This document shows, piece after piece, positions 23,985 through 33,938 of a stretch of DNA of 43,264 nucleotides. Origin of the DNA: Vibrio sp. 10N.261.45.E2 (lineage in GTDB: Bacteria; Pseudomonadota; Gammaproteobacteria; Enterobacterales; Vibrionaceae); contig NZ_MCZZ01000008.1 in the NCBI RefSeq assembly GCF_002875705.1, positions 1 through 43,264 on the forward strand. The letters run 5' to 3'. Position 1 is the first letter of the stretch, and the number at the start of each line of letters is the position of its first letter. The notes under the pieces were generated by a model. It did no database searches. It worked only from the letters and a program-made list of their open reading frames with translations, and had not been told where the DNA came from. Made by a program: the position numbers and the translations under genes.

Positions 23985-26447
23985 CTAAGCCTTATCGTTT
24001 ACTTGATTCTGGTACTTTGATGCAGTGGCATTTTTCATCCTTTGAGCTTGATGGATATTTACCATCAGTCGGTTGAGGAGTTTTTGTAGCAGTTCAATAT
24101 CGGGCAGTTGTTGATTTTTTGCCTGAACCTCTAACTCAAGCGCTTGTTTAGAAAGCATATTCAAGCCTAGGTTCAGCGACATCCCCTTAATGGAGTGTAG
24201 GGTACGGCATAGTGGCTCTAGTTCTTTCGCTAAATAGTATTGGATGACGCGATCAACCGATTGTTCAAACTCAATAATGGTTGAATCGATAAGCAAACTG
24301 AAGCCTTCTGCGTCGTCTTTAAGTATGTGTATCACTTCTGAATGGCTAATCTCTTCTTCCGTTAATCTTAATGTCTCAATAGGCTTACGGTGAAGTTCGA
24401 CGATGTTTTCACTATGGCTCGCGCTTTCGGCGGAACCTGTTTGTTTAGGCAGTCTACTCGAAAACTGTTGTAGGGCATCAAAGAAGCTCTCTTGTTGCAG
24501 AGGCTTGGTAAGAACATGGTCGACGCCCGCGTGAATAAAGTTGTCATGTGCTTCGCGGAACACATCGGCGGTGTAGGCGAATATTAAGGTGCCGAGCTTG
24601 AGCTTCTCGCGAATGTAATGGGTTGTCTCGACGCCATTCATCTCAGGCATGTGGTTGTCCATCAAAATCAGGTCATACTGAGTGGTTTTGAGGCGCTCAA
24701 TGGCCAGTTTACCGTTCTCTGCGTGTTCAACATGGTGACCAAGCTTTTCGCAGAAACCTTGTGCCACGATCGCGTTAATTCGGTTGTCTTCCACCAATAA
24801 AATACTTAACGAATCACAAGTCAGGTCTTCTGTATTGGTTGCGGGCGTGATGGTGTTGGTTGTTTTACTTTCTTGCCATGCGATAGGCAGTGTTATTTGG
24901 AATTTCGTTCCAAGCCCAACCGCGCTCGTTAGTGTGATTTCTCCGTTCATGAGATTAACAAGGTTTTTTACGATCGCTAAGCCAAGCCCCGTACCGCCGA
25001 ATTTTCTTGTTGTCGAAGTGTCTGCTTGCTCAAACGAATTAAAGACTTGTTCGTGTTTCTCTTTGGGAATGCCAATCCCTGTATCCGTTACTGTAAGAGT
25101 TAGCTGATTGTTTGCTCGGTTGAGATCGGCTTGAATGGCGACATGTCCCTCTTTAGTGAATTTTGTCGCATTGCCACCCAAGTTGAACATGATTTGGCGT
25201 AGTCTTGCACAGTCACCAATAAGTTGGGTGTTTTTCGGTATGTTGTTTTCGATTAATAGACGAATCCCTTTTTCATCAGCCAAGGGCTTGAGGGCGCTGC
25301 ACACTGGTTGCATTACTTGGACAAAGTTAAAGGGTGCAATGTCTAGCTCGAGTTTGTTTTCCTCAACTTTCGAGAAGTCTAGAATGTCGTTGAGTATCGT
25401 CATTAAGTGGTGGCCAGAATCGAGAATGAGGTTGATGTTCTCTTTGGTGTCTGGCTCTTGGGTTTGGCTTGCTATGATCTGAGAGATCCCCAATACGCCA
25501 TTCATTGGTGTCCGAATCTCGTGACTCATGGTGGAAAGAAATTCACCTTTCGCTTTTACGGCCGCTTCTGCTTTGGTTCGCTCAACGATCAAAGCGTGAT
25601 TTTTTTCCCTCATTTCAAGGTCACTTTGTACTAAGTTCGTCGCCATTTCTTGGAAGCTTCGAGCGAGCTGAGCGACTTCGTCTTGGGTATTTTTATCAGA
25701 ATCTAATTGTAGCGTTGATGCACCTTGCTTAAGGTGACCAGCGGCTACTTGGTTGGCGGCTTCTAGCAGGGTGTGCAGTCTTCGTTTGATTCGCTTCGAA
25801 GACCATGTCGCGACCAAGAGCGAGATAAACACAGAAAACAGTGTGCCGAGAATCAGCACATAACTGGTTTGATTGGCAGAGCTTTCAGATTTTGCAGCTC
25901 TGACACTGATGAGTTGTGTCTCAACTTCAATGAATTGAGCGATTTCTTGACGGATCTTGTCAATCAGTTGTTTTCCGGTTTGTTTTTGAGTGAGATAGAC
26001 GACACTTTCCATGTCTGCCTCACCTTTATTGACGAGGTTTCGCTGCATGATCTCTTTCTGTCCGGACTCTTTTAACCATGTCTTGTGGATTTGATCTATT
26101 TGTTGGAGGCGTTTTACTTGAGGTGTGTTATCACTCACTTGATCTGCGAGGGTTTGAATTTTTTGCGGCCATACATCTAATGCCAAGTGGTAGGGTTCTA
26201 AAAATACAGGGTCGCCAGTAATTAGATAACCACGTTGTGCCGTTTCCATATCAATGGTTAAGCTGAGTAGTTCTTGTGCGCGTGCGATGGCTTTATGAGT
26301 GTGAATCACCCAGTTATTGTCTTTGACAATCGTGCGGGTATTCTCATGAACAGAAAAAGCGACGATAAGCATCAATGCAATAGGGATAAAAAAGCTAAGT
26401 AACAGCTTTTTTTGTAGGGGTATATTGTCGAACCAACCCGCGATCAT
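23985..26447 (-). CDS. Hybrid sensor histidine kinase (CHASE3-HAMP-HisKA-REC-Hpt)
   Basis: An 820-residue inner-membrane phosphorelay kinase. Membrane helix 1 (about 13-32) is followed by a periplasmic CHASE3 domain (about 40-185, TIDMETAQRGYLITGDPVFL), helix 2 (about 195-215), HAMP (about 217-275), HisKA with phospho-His309 (MSHEIRTPMNG), HATPase (about 415-525; FNLGGNATKFT, DTGIGI, GGTGLGLAI), a receiver domain (about 546-665, Asp597 in LILMDNHMPEMNG), and a C-terminal Hpt domain with His751 (LHSIKGMSLNLG). All phospho-transfer residues are present. The ligand and the downstream regulator are not in the window. Confidence 0.92.
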   Translation of the reverse strand: MIAGWFDNIPLQKKLLLSFFIPIALMLIVAFSVHENTRTIVKDNNWVIHTHKAIARAQELLSLTIDMETAQRGYLITGDPVFLEPYHLALDVWPQKIQTLADQVSDNTPQVKRLQQIDQIHKTWLKESGQKEIMQRNLVNKGEADMESVVYLTQKQTGKQLIDKIRQEIAQFIEVETQLISVRAAKSESSANQTSYVLILGTLFSVFISLLVATWSSKRIKRRLHTLLEAANQVAAGHLKQGASTLQLDSDKNTQDEVAQLARSFQEMATNLVQSDLEMREKNHALIVERTKAEAAVKAKGEFLSTMSHEIRTPMNGVLGISQIIASQTQEPDTKENINLILDSGHHLMTILNDILDFSKVEENKLELDIAPFNFVQVMQPVCSALKPLADEKGIRLLIENNIPKNTQLIGDCARLRQIMFNLGGNATKFTKEGHVAIQADLNRANNQLTLTVTDTGIGIPKEKHEQVFNSFEQADTSTTRKFGGTGLGLAIVKNLVNLMNGEITLTSAVGLGTKFQITLPIAWQESKTTNTITPATNTEDLTCDSLSILLVEDNRINAIVAQGFCEKLGHHVEHAENGKLAIERLKTTQYDLILMDNHMPEMNGVETTHYIREKLKLGTLIFAYTADVFREAHDNFIHAGVDHVLTKPLQQESFFDALQQFSSRLPKQTGSAESASHSENIVELHRKPIETLRLTEEEISHSEVIHILKDDAEGFSLLIDSTIIEFEQSVDRVIQYYLAKELEPLCRTLHSIKGMSLNLGLNMLSKQALELEVQAKNQQLPDIELLQKLLNRLMVNIHQAQRMKNATASKYQNQVNDKA

Positions 26448-26612
26448 AAAACAGCGCTCTCCATGTCGATGTTATTTTTACTGTTAGTGTAGATGATAAT
26501 GAGTCGCTAAGTGAGTAAATAGTTGCTTAGGGCTTGTATGCATATTTTACTGAACGGCGATTGTCTCTAAATAGGGGAGGCAGGCTGTACTCCGTTTTTG
26601 TGTCCCGGGCAC

Positions 26613-26637
26613 AAAAAAAGCTAGCTCGATAGCTAGC
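26613..26637 (-). terminator. Terminator of the rbs operon
   Basis: On the minus strand a 7-bp stem GCTAGCT/AGCTAGC (26620-26637) is followed by seven T (plus-strand A run at 26613-26619). It lies about 70 bases past the rbsR stop codon, at the 3' end of rbsDACBKR. Nothing else is seen in 26448-26708. Confidence 0.75.
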
Positions 26638-26708
26638 CTTCAATTTTGCCTTTGGCGTGTTAGCACAATGAATTTGGACTTCTTGCCATGCTCAATCAGC
26701 TTTACTCG

Positions 26709-27710
26709 CTAAATCGCTTTTACGCTGCTTCGTTCTACAAGAGTCGGCTCAAGCTCAACGACTTGCGGATAAGCGTCTGGAGTTTGTAATCTGCTTAAAA
26801 GCGTATCCACGGCCGCTTTACCCAAACGGTGTTTTGGCTGGTGGACGGTGCTGAGCGCAGGTGTCATGTATTTAGATAAGTGGATGTCATCGTAGCCAAT
26901 GATCGACAGGTCATTCGGGATAGATGTGCCATCTTGAGCAGCCGCGTGAATCACGCCCATTGCCATCATGTCATTGCTTACAAATATCGCCGATGGCATT
27001 TCGCCACGCGCTTTTAATGTTTGGTAAGAATCAAAGCCGCCATCACATTCAAAGTTGGACTCAACAATCCAGTCAGGGTTGATCTCTAATCCCACTTCTT
27101 CCATTGCTTGCTTAAAACCTTGATAACGAGACGAGGCTTGGTTGCGATGCAGTGGACCCGTGATACAACCAATTTTAGAATGACCGTTATCAATCAAGTG
27201 CTTGGTCGCCATGTAGCCACCTTGGTGCGAGTTATCTTGAATCTTGTCGCTGGCAAACAGCATTGGGCCCCAGTCCATGACCACAACAGGCAGTTCTGGA
27301 TAGCGTTCAAACACATCGATATGTTCACCTTCAAGGGTCGAGCACATCAACATCAAGCCATCGACACGCTTTTGCAGCAAAGTGTCGATGGACGATTTCA
27401 TACGCTCGCTGTCACCTTCGGTGTTGCACAGGATAAGGTTGTAGCCTTTTTCGTAGCAACGACGTTCAACCCCTTTCACTACTTCACCAAAGAATGGGTT
27501 GGTCGAGGTAGTAACCAACATGCCCAAGGTTTTGGTTTGCTTCATTTTCAAACTGCGAGCCAATGCCGAGGGTGCATAATTGAGTTCTTTAGCCGCATTG
27601 TTGACACGCTCAGCAATCTCTTCACTGACAAAACGTGACTTGTTAATCACATGGCTCACGGTAGAAGTCGAAACCTTTGCGAGCCGAGCGATGTCTTTCA
27701 TTGTTGCCAT
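26709..27710 (-). CDS. rbsR: Ribose operon repressor (RbsR), LacI family
   Basis: This 333-residue repressor of rbsDACBKR is released by ribose or a ribose phosphate. The N-terminal LacI helix-turn-helix (MATMKDIARLAKVSTSTVSHVIN) and hinge helix (LNYAPSALARSLKM) are followed by the periplasmic-binding-like domain (about 60-330, LGMLVTTSTNPFFGEVV, ISIIGYDDIHLSKYMTPALSTV). Its predicted operators, palindromes of CGAAACGTTTCG type, lie upstream of rbsD. AAGGA precedes the ATG. It is the last gene of the operon, as in Escherichia coli and other Vibrio. Confidence 0.94.
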   Translation of the reverse strand: MATMKDIARLAKVSTSTVSHVINKSRFVSEEIAERVNNAAKELNYAPSALARSLKMKQTKTLGMLVTTSTNPFFGEVVKGVERRCYEKGYNLILCNTEGDSERMKSSIDTLLQKRVDGLMLMCSTLEGEHIDVFERYPELPVVVMDWGPMLFASDKIQDNSHQGGYMATKHLIDNGHSKIGCITGPLHRNQASSRYQGFKQAMEEVGLEINPDWIVESNFECDGGFDSYQTLKARGEMPSAIFVSNDMMAMGVIHAAAQDGTSIPNDLSIIGYDDIHLSKYMTPALSTVHQPKHRLGKAAVDTLLSRLQTPDAYPQVVELEPTLVERSSVKAI

Positions 27711-27805
27711 AAAAAATCCTTGTGGGAGTAACTTGCCACGTTGCGCGATATTCTGCCTGAAAACAGGGGCTTATGCTTACTTATTTATAGTTTGAGAGCT
27801 AATGA

Positions 27806-28768
27806 CTAAGCCGATAAACGTTCTGCTAAAAACGCGTCTGTTTCTGCTCGGCTTGGAATAGACGTTTGAGCGCCAAAGCGAGTCACAGAAATTGCTGCCG
27901 CAGCGTGAGCAAACTTAATTGCGCGCTCAAGTGGCATATCTTCAAGTAAGCCTGTTACCAATGCACCGTTGAAGGTATCACCCGCAGCGGTTGTGTCCGT
28001 TGCTTCAACGCGGAAGCCTGCGATTAGCTCGCCTTCACCAGCTTCATTGCCTTGACCACCTTTTTTACCTTGACCGCCATGACTTACCCAAACACCTTTA
28101 GCGCCAAGTGTGATCATCACAGTCTCGATGCCTTTTGCATGCAAAGCCAAAGACGCTTGGTGAGCCGATTCATTGTCTGTCACGGTAATGCCCGTCAGTA
28201 CCTCAGCTTCAGTTTCGTTTGGTGTAATCACATCAACACAAGCAAGCAGTGAATCTGATAAAGGGCGAGCAGGGGCAGGGTTCAGAATAACTTGAGTGCC
28301 ACTTTCTTTCGCTATTTTTGCAGCGTATTCAATACCTTCAATTGGGGTTTCAAGTTGAGTAAGAAGATACTTAGCCGCGCGGATTTTTTCTAGGTGCGGT
28401 TCGATTTGTTCACAAGTCAGTTTGTTGTTTGCTTCTGCAGAAAGGCAAATACTGTTTTCGCCTGTTGCGGATACTTGGATCATCGCAATGCCAGTCGGGG
28501 TGTTGTCTGCAACGATAACACCGTCGATGTTGATGCCATCTTTAGCGAAGTCTTGACGAATGTTGATGCCGAATGGGTCGTCGCCTACGCAGGCGATAAA
28601 GCCAATGTCTGCGTTTAATCGCGCAGCTGCAACCGCTTGGTTTGCGCCTTTTCCACCAGGGATGACCTGATAGTTACCGCCAATCAAGGTTTCACCCGGA
28701 CGAGGGAACGAAGGAACTTGCAGTACGTGGTCAGCGTTTACGCTACCTAAAACAATCAGTTGAGTCAT
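27806..28768 (-). CDS. rbsK: Ribokinase (RbsK) with a glycine-rich insertion
   Basis: RbsK phosphorylates ribose to ribose-5-phosphate for the pentose pathway. The PfkB fold is clear: GSVNADHVLQ start, GGKGANQAVAAARL, LNPAPARPL and the TAAGDTFNGAL signature with the catalytic Asp. The start is ATG 28768 (320 residues); an upstream in-frame extension has no ribosome-binding site. An unusual loop, GGQGKKGGQGNEAGEGE, lies between the fixed WVSHG and LIAGFRVEATD segments, and is longer than in Escherichia coli RbsK. Its DNA has a near-duplicated CCTTGACC(A/G)CC unit, suggesting local repeat expansion. Confidence 0.94.
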   Translation of the reverse strand: MTQLIVLGSVNADHVLQVPSFPRPGETLIGGNYQVIPGGKGANQAVAAARLNADIGFIACVGDDPFGINIRQDFAKDGINIDGVIVADNTPTGIAMIQVSATGENSICLSAEANNKLTCEQIEPHLEKIRAAKYLLTQLETPIEGIEYAAKIAKESGTQVILNPAPARPLSDSLLACVDVITPNETEAEVLTGITVTDNESAHQASLALHAKGIETVMITLGAKGVWVSHGGQGKKGGQGNEAGEGELIAGFRVEATDTTAAGDTFNGALVTGLLEDMPLERAIKFAHAAAAISVTRFGAQTSIPSRAETDAFLAERLSA

Positions 28769-28917
28769 GATACGAGCCTTATGATATATCGTATTTGAAA
28801 ATGCATGGGTCTTTCTCATGGTGTTAAGTGCGCTCTCGTTTGTGAGCGGCATGAGAAACAGCGATGCACTGTCGGGTTTTGCTTTTTGTTTTGAGTCAGT
28901 GAGCTAATGAGTTAAGC

Positions 28918-28945
28918 AAAGCAGGGGATAGGGGACCCCTGCTTT
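28918..28945. other. Intercistronic hairpin rbsB-rbsK
   Basis: AAAGCAGGGG (28918-28927) pairs perfectly with CCCCTGCTTT (28936-28945) around an 8-base loop, 22 bases past the rbsB stop codon. It has no T run on the minus strand. Such hairpins often protect the abundant binding-protein message or lower the expression of the following gene. Confidence 0.6.
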
Positions 28946-28967
28946 ATATCGCGTTATCTAGTCACTA

Positions 28968-29846
28968 TTATTTAGCGATGATTTTTAGAGGTACTGGTAC
29001 GTACTCGTCTACTGTTTCGCCTTTCAGTACTTTGTCTGCCATTTCGATACCTAGAGAACCGATTAGGTCAGGCTGTTGTGCAACCGTTGCGCCAAGTAGG
29101 CCACGGTTAACAGCTGCGATGCCGTCGTCTGTACCATCAAAGCCAACGATCATCACTTCTTTACCTGAAGCTTGAACTGCGCGAAGTGCACCAAGTGCCA
29201 TCTCATCGTTTTGAGCGAATACAGCTTGAACATCTGGGTTAGCTGCAAGCAAGTTTTCCATTACGTTCAGACCTTTAGTACGGTCGAAATCAGCGGGTTG
29301 GCTTGCAAGAAGCTCTAGGTTGCTGCCGTTTACTGCGTTCATGAAGCCTTCACCACGTTCACGAGCTGCAGACGTACCAGCAATACCTTCAAGTTGGATT
29401 ACTTTTGCTTTTTCGCCCACTTTTTCCATGATGAAGTGACCTGCCATTTCACCACCGATTACGTTATCAGAAGCGATGTGGCTCACTACGTCACCACGGC
29501 TTGCGCCACGGTCTAGTGTTAGTACTGGGATGTTTGAACGGTTAGCCATGCGAATTGCGTTAGACACAGCATCTGAATCTGTTGGGTTGATCAGGATTGC
29601 CTTAACACCACGAATGGTTAGATCTTCAATGTTCGAAAGCTCTTTGCTTGGGTCGTTTTGAGAATCAAGAACGATAAGCTTATAGCCTAGCTCTTCAGCT
29701 TTCGCTTCTGCACCATCTTTCATGGTTACAAAGAATGGGTTGTTCAATGTAGACAGAACGATTGCCATTGTATCTTGCGCCTGTGCAGACACGGATACGG
29801 TTGTAGAAAGAAGAGCAGCAGAAATAAGAGTCGCTATTTTTTTCAT
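28968..29846 (-). CDS. rbsB: Ribose-binding periplasmic protein (RbsB)
   Basis: This 292-residue periplasmic solute-binding protein delivers ribose to RbsAC. A signal peptide ([23 protein letters not shown], cut near residue 23) precedes a type I binding fold: [54 protein letters not shown] and [13 protein letters not shown]. It may also serve chemotaxis through a ribose receptor not in this window. It is separated from rbsC by 159 bases, which include an AT-rich 8-bp hairpin (29957-29977), and from rbsK by a strong hairpin. Confidence 0.96.
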   Translation of the reverse strand: MKKIATLISAALLSTTVSVSAQAQDTMAIVLSTLNNPFFVTMKDGAEAKAEELGYKLIVLDSQNDPSKELSNIEDLTIRGVKAILINPTDSDAVSNAIRMANRSNIPVLTLDRGASRGDVVSHIASDNVIGGEMAGHFIMEKVGEKAKVIQLEGIAGTSAARERGEGFMNAVNGSNLELLASQPADFDRTKGLNVMENLLAANPDVQAVFAQNDEMALGALRAVQASGKEVMIVGFDGTDDGIAAVNRGLLGATVAQQPDLIGSLGIEMADKVLKGETVDEYVPVPLKIIAK

Positions 29847-30005
29847 GGTGTAAGTCCTTTGTGTAGGGTGAGCTAGGAGGTGAGTCCTAGCTCGTTGTTA
29901 CATTATTTATAGATTTAATGTTTATAGGTTTATTACTGATAGATCTTTTATAACGATGCTTTTTTGTAGAAAAAGCAGGGTGTTGCATTGACTCAAACTA
30001 GAGCC

Positions 30006-30998
30006 TTATTTGTTTTTGTTGTCGACCAATACCGCCAGAAGAATAACCACTGCTTTTGCAATCATCTGGTAGTAAGAAGATACGTCTAGTAGGTTTAGGG
30101 CGTTGTTTAGGAAGCCGATAATCAGTGCACCAATCAAAGTGCCCATGATGCGACCACGACCGCCAGCTAAGCTTGTGCCACCTAATACCACGGCTGCGAT
30201 AGCGTCTAGCTCATAACCCATACCTGCGGTTGGTTGAGCAGATGACAAACGAGATGCCACGATGATGCCTGCCACTGCTGCTAGCAGACCACAGATTGCG
30301 TAAACGCCGATTTTCACTTTGTCTACGTCGATGCCTGATAGGCGAGTTGCTGATTCGTTGCCACCAAGCGCGTAAACGTAACGGCCAAAGCGTGTGTGGT
30401 TAAGTAGGTACCATACTGCTGCGAATACCACGACCATGATCCAGACTGGAACAGGGATGCCCATTGCATAGCCTGTACCGAACCAAGCGAATGCGTCTGC
30501 TGTGTCAGTGAAGCCTGTTGAGATAGGGCGACCGTCGGTGTAAACCATGGTCACGCCGCGTAGTAGAGTCATGGTAACAAGCGTTGCGATGAAGGCTTGA
30601 ACCTTACCCTTGGCGATAATCACACCACTGATAGCACCTAATGCTGCACCAGCCACTAGAGCCGTTGGCACTGCGATCATCACTGGGATTTCCATACCAA
30701 TCATGCTGGCTGCGAATGCGCCACAAAGCGCAAGAACAGAACCAACACTCAGGTCGATACCTGCGGTTAAGATAACCAGCGTCATACCCACAGCGATGAT
30801 TGCGTTAACCGAGGTTTGGCGCAGAATGTTTAAGATGTTGTCGACAGTAAAGAAGTTCGGGTTTAAGAAAGAAACGACAACAATCAGGAAGATCAAAGCA
30901 ATCAATGACTTTTGATCAATCAGCCACTCTTTGCTGATTAACGGTTTTTTCGTTGGTGCTTCAGTTTCGTTTGTTTTGCTCATGGTTTTGGTACTCAT
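30006..30998 (-). CDS. rbsC: Ribose ABC transporter permease (RbsC)
   Basis: This 330-residue inner-membrane permease of the ribose importer has about eight to ten hydrophobic helices. The AraH/RbsC family motifs [21 protein letters not shown] (near 75-95) and [21 protein letters not shown] (near 255-275, contacts the ATPase) are intact. Its start overlaps the rbsA stop codon by four bases, so translation is coupled. RbsB follows. Confidence 0.96.
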   Translation of the reverse strand: MSTKTMSKTNETEAPTKKPLISKEWLIDQKSLIALIFLIVVVSFLNPNFFTVDNILNILRQTSVNAIIAVGMTLVILTAGIDLSVGSVLALCGAFAASMIGMEIPVMIAVPTALVAGAALGAISGVIIAKGKVQAFIATLVTMTLLRGVTMVYTDGRPISTGFTDTADAFAWFGTGYAMGIPVPVWIMVVVFAAVWYLLNHTRFGRYVYALGGNESATRLSGIDVDKVKIGVYAICGLLAAVAGIIVASRLSSAQPTAGMGYELDAIAAVVLGGTSLAGGRGRIMGTLIGALIIGFLNNALNLLDVSSYYQMIAKAVVILLAVLVDNKNK

Positions 30999-32500
30999 GC
31001 TGCGTCCTCGTTGATCTTTTTACCGACCGCACACGCCAGTAATAATTCTTGGTTTGCTTCTTTAGCATCAAATTCACCGCTTACACGGCCTTCATGCATC
31101 ACCATGATGCGGTCACTCATTCCTAACACTTCTGGCATTTCTGATGAGACTAAAATGATGCTCATGCCGTCCGCTTTAAACTTATTAATGAGTTGGTAAA
31201 TCTCTTTCTTCGCACCGACATCGACACCACGCGTTGGTTCGTCGAGAATCAGTACTTTTGGTTTGGTCATCAAGCCTTTAGCGATAGCCACTTTTTGTTG
31301 GTTACCACCAGAAAGGTTGCCAATAATCTGTTCGCGAGTCGGGGTCTTGATGTTGAACAGCTTGATGAAGTCATCTACCGCAATTACTTCGTCTTTATGT
31401 TGGATTTGACCGCTTTTGGTCAGCAGATCCAGTGAACAAAGAGACATGTTCTCTTTCACTGAAAGCCCAAGCACTAAGCCGTCACCTTTACGGTCTTCAG
31501 AGATGTAAGCAATACCATTGGCCAAGCCATCTTTCGGGCTTATTGGGTTGATGGTTTTGTTCTCTAAGTTGATGACACCGCGCTCACTTGGAAGGGCACC
31601 GTAAATCACTTTCATTAGTTCAGTACGCCCTGCGCCCATTAGGCCAGATACACCTAAGATTTCGCCACGCTTTAGCGTAAAGCTCACATCGTGAACACCA
31701 GCCCCTGTCAGGCCGATGACTTCAAGACAGGTTTCACCGTGACTTTGGGCGATACGTGGATATTGTTCGTCCAATTTTCGGCCAACCATCATTTCGATTA
31801 AGCCATCTTCGTCTGTGTCTTTTACTTCGCATTGACCAATGAACTTGCCGTCACGAAGCACAGTGATGTCGTCACAAATCTCGAAGATCTCTTTCAAACG
31901 GTGAGAAATGTAAACAATGCCGCAGCCTTCATCACGTAGCTCGTTAATCACCTTAAACAGAGATTCGGTTTCAGTATCGGTTAGGGCATCGGTCGGTTCA
32001 TCCATGATGATGACCTTAGATTCAAACGATAGGGCTTTCGCGATCTCTACCATTTGTTGCTCACCAAGACTTAGCTGACCTAAAGGTGTTTTTGAGCTGT
32101 GTTTTACATTAAGACGTTTAAGTAACTTGTCTGCTTCTTGGTACATCTCGTTCCACAAGATGCGACCCATGGTGCCGGTGATTTCACGACCTAAGAAGAT
32201 GTTCTCGGCGATGGTTAACTCAGGGATTAGGTTCAATTCTTGGTGAATGATACTAATGCCTGCTTGTTGAGAATCACGCGGCCCTTTAAATGCAGCAGGC
32301 TTTCCTTGGTAGGCGATAGTACCGCCATCTAAGTGATAGATACCCGTAAGCACTTTCATCAGCGTTGATTTGCCTGCACCGTTTTCGCCCATTAACGCCA
32401 TTACGCGTCCTGGGTAAACGTTGAGGCTTGCCTTATCCAGTGCTTTCACACCAGGGAAGGCCTTCTCAATTGAGCTAAGTTCTAAAATGGCTTGAGTCAT
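30995..32500 (-). CDS. rbsA: Ribose ABC transporter ATPase (RbsA)
   Basis: A 501-residue fusion of two ATP-binding cassettes powers ribose import with RbsC. The N-terminal half has a full Walker A (GENGAGKST), signature [15 protein letters not shown] and Walker [12 protein letters not shown]. The C-terminal half has a degenerate P-loop (GLMGAGRTE), as usual in this family, with signature [15 protein letters not shown] and [13 protein letters not shown]. It follows rbsD by 100 bases and overlaps rbsC by four. Confidence 0.96.
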   Translation of the reverse strand: MTQAILELSSIEKAFPGVKALDKASLNVYPGRVMALMGENGAGKSTLMKVLTGIYHLDGGTIAYQGKPAAFKGPRDSQQAGISIIHQELNLIPELTIAENIFLGREITGTMGRILWNEMYQEADKLLKRLNVKHSSKTPLGQLSLGEQQMVEIAKALSFESKVIIMDEPTDALTDTETESLFKVINELRDEGCGIVYISHRLKEIFEICDDITVLRDGKFIGQCEVKDTDEDGLIEMMVGRKLDEQYPRIAQSHGETCLEVIGLTGAGVHDVSFTLKRGEILGVSGLMGAGRTELMKVIYGALPSERGVINLENKTINPISPKDGLANGIAYISEDRKGDGLVLGLSVKENMSLCSLDLLTKSGQIQHKDEVIAVDDFIKLFNIKTPTREQIIGNLSGGNQQKVAIAKGLMTKPKVLILDEPTRGVDVGAKKEIYQLINKFKADGMSIILVSSEMPEVLGMSDRIMVMHEGRVSGEFDAKEANQELLLACAVGKKINEDAA

Positions 32501-32600
32501 GTCGGTTCCTTTACTCGGGGCCAGTTGTATTTGGTTGTTCTGTCTATGTATTGTTTTTGGTTCAGTGATGACACTGAGCTGTCGTTGCGTTTTGTTTGAG

Positions 32601-33020
32601 CTAAAAGGTTACGCCAGCTTGGAAAATGACATTTGCATATGGCGTGCATTCACCAGTGCGAATAACCGCACGGCTATCATGAGTGCGCTGTTTGAACTCT
32701 TCATGAGTGATGTAAGTAATCGAAAGCGATTTGCCACAACGTGCTTCCTCGGTTTTGATTAAATCGATCAGCGCAGCGTGGTGTTCTGGGCTTACTTTCG
32801 CAAACTCTTCTGCAATCACAACGCCTTCAATTTGAGATTCATCCAGCATGGTTTTTACGGTTTGCTGAAAGCTTGGTACACCGTGAGTCAAAGCAAGATC
32901 AATACGAGTTACTTGATCCGGAATCGGCAAACCTGCGTCACAAATCGTGATTTCATCTGTGTGGCCAAGAGTCGCCACTAGGTAAGAGAGTTCAGAGTTG
33001 ATTAGAGTACTTTTTTTCAT
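32601..33020 (-). CDS. rbsD: D-ribose pyranase (RbsD)
   Basis: This 139-residue cytoplasmic enzyme speeds the change between pyranose and furanose forms of ribose, giving RbsK its substrate. The start is ATG 33020, giving [20 protein letters not shown] with the catalytic His20 and the ICDAGLPIP motif; the upstream open frame runs through the promoter and an operator. It is the first gene of the rbs operon and lies below two RbsR-type operators. Confidence 0.94.
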   Translation of the reverse strand: MKKSTLINSELSYLVATLGHTDEITICDAGLPIPDQVTRIDLALTHGVPSFQQTVKTMLDESQIEGVVIAEEFAKVSPEHHAALIDLIKTEEARCGKSLSITYITHEEFKQRTHDSRAVIRTGECTPYANVIFQAGVTF

Positions 33021-33076
33021 ATCACGACCTATCGAAAAATAACGCTTGATGGGTTGAGAACAGCTCAAGAAAAGCC

Positions 33077-33092
33077 ATCGAAACGTTTCGAT
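33077..33092. promoter_or_regulatory. RbsR operator, rbsD-proximal
   Basis: ATCGAAACGTTTCGAT is a perfect 16-bp palindrome of LacI/RbsR type (the E. coli core is also CGAAACGTTTCG). It lies 57 bases upstream of rbsD, probably over its promoter. Confidence 0.85.
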
Positions 33093-33141
33093 AGTGATAA
33101 TAGTGTCTGATTTATCATTTGCACTATTCACTTTCTTAGAG

Positions 33142-33157
33142 TGTGATAATGATCATC
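33142..33157. promoter_or_regulatory. Possible CRP site
   Basis: TGTGATAATGATCATC has a perfect left half (TGTGA) and a weak right half of the CRP consensus TGTGA-N6-TCACA. It overlaps the distal RbsR operator. Ribose operons are usually CRP-activated, so the site is plausible but weak. Confidence 0.3.
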
Positions 33158-33170
33158 GAAACGTTTCGAT
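33155..33170. promoter_or_regulatory. RbsR operator, distal
   Basis: A second exact copy of ATCGAAACGTTTCGAT lies 78 bp centre-to-centre from the first. Two identical operators at this distance would permit a repressor loop. Confidence 0.8.
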
Positions 33171-33219
33171 GGGGTGTTTTTTGGTGATCTCAGTCACCGC
33201 TATTGATTGCATAAATCTT

Positions 33220-33534
33220 TTACATGGCTTCAATTGATAGCACATAGCCGAACTTGCTGATGGTGATTATCTGAATGTTTGGTGCTCTCAATCGTGCGAA
33301 AACATTGCGCAGGTTATAGATGACGTTTGCAAGGGCATGAGGTGACGACAGTTCTCCATTCCAACACACATCAACAATATGCTCTCTTGAAATCGGCCTT
33401 CCCACATTTTCCAACAACAAACAGAGCACTGCCAATAGGTGAGGGCGTAAGATGATTCTGTTTCCTTGTTGATTGGAAATCGTTCGAGAGTCGATATCAA
33501 TGATTAAGCCGTTGAGATTTATGATTTGGGTCAT
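33220..33534 (-). CDS. Orphan winged-helix DNA-binding protein (Trans_reg_C/ToxR-like)
   Basis: A 104-residue protein made only of an OmpR/ToxR-type winged helix: beta strands (INLNGLIIDIDSRTI), helix (LRPHLLAVLCLLLENVGRPISREHIVDVCW) and recognition helix with wing (HALANVIYNLRNVFARL...ITISKFGYVL). It lacks a receiver, a membrane helix or a sensory domain, so it is either a small stand-alone regulator or a shortened one. It lies upstream of rbsD in the same orientation, but the RbsR operators and rbsD promoter separate them. Target unknown. Confidence 0.75.
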   Translation of the reverse strand: MTQIINLNGLIIDIDSRTISNQQGNRIILRPHLLAVLCLLLENVGRPISREHIVDVCWNGELSSPHALANVIYNLRNVFARLRAPNIQIITISKFGYVLSIEAM

Positions 33535-33938
33535 CGTGTTGTTGTTCGTCTTATGTTGAATGGTGGAGGTTGATCGGGGTGTTCGTTAGGTGTGCTAATA
33601 ATTCAAAGCGCGCGGATTATGCGAAATAACACCACTCGTGAAAGTAAGCGTTCGTAAGCTCGCGAGAAAAAATCTAAAAATGGGATGGTTTGAAAGTTAA
33701 AAGGGAGTTTTTCTTTAGAGGTGGCGGGGTTTTATTTCTTTCTTATTCAGCATGTTATTAAGTTTTTACTGTTTGTGTTGGCTGAAGTTACAAAGTGATT
33801 ATGTTTTTATTTATTTTTTTGTTTTCTGTGAGATTAACCTGCTTGCCAATTCGACGGGGTGTCGGATAACTCTAACAAGATTGTGCAGCACAGGAAGGCG
33901 AAACAATCTTGATTTGCAATAAGTAAGGTCAAGCAGTA
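33535..33938. other. Intergenic region, promoters of a regulator and an OMP gene
   Basis: About 404 bases, AT-rich (especially 33720-33830), lie between the divergent winged-helix and outer-membrane genes. No RNA gene or clear operator is seen. The region is long enough for an outer-membrane gene leader and regulatory small-RNA targets, but nothing specific supports that. Confidence 0.3.
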
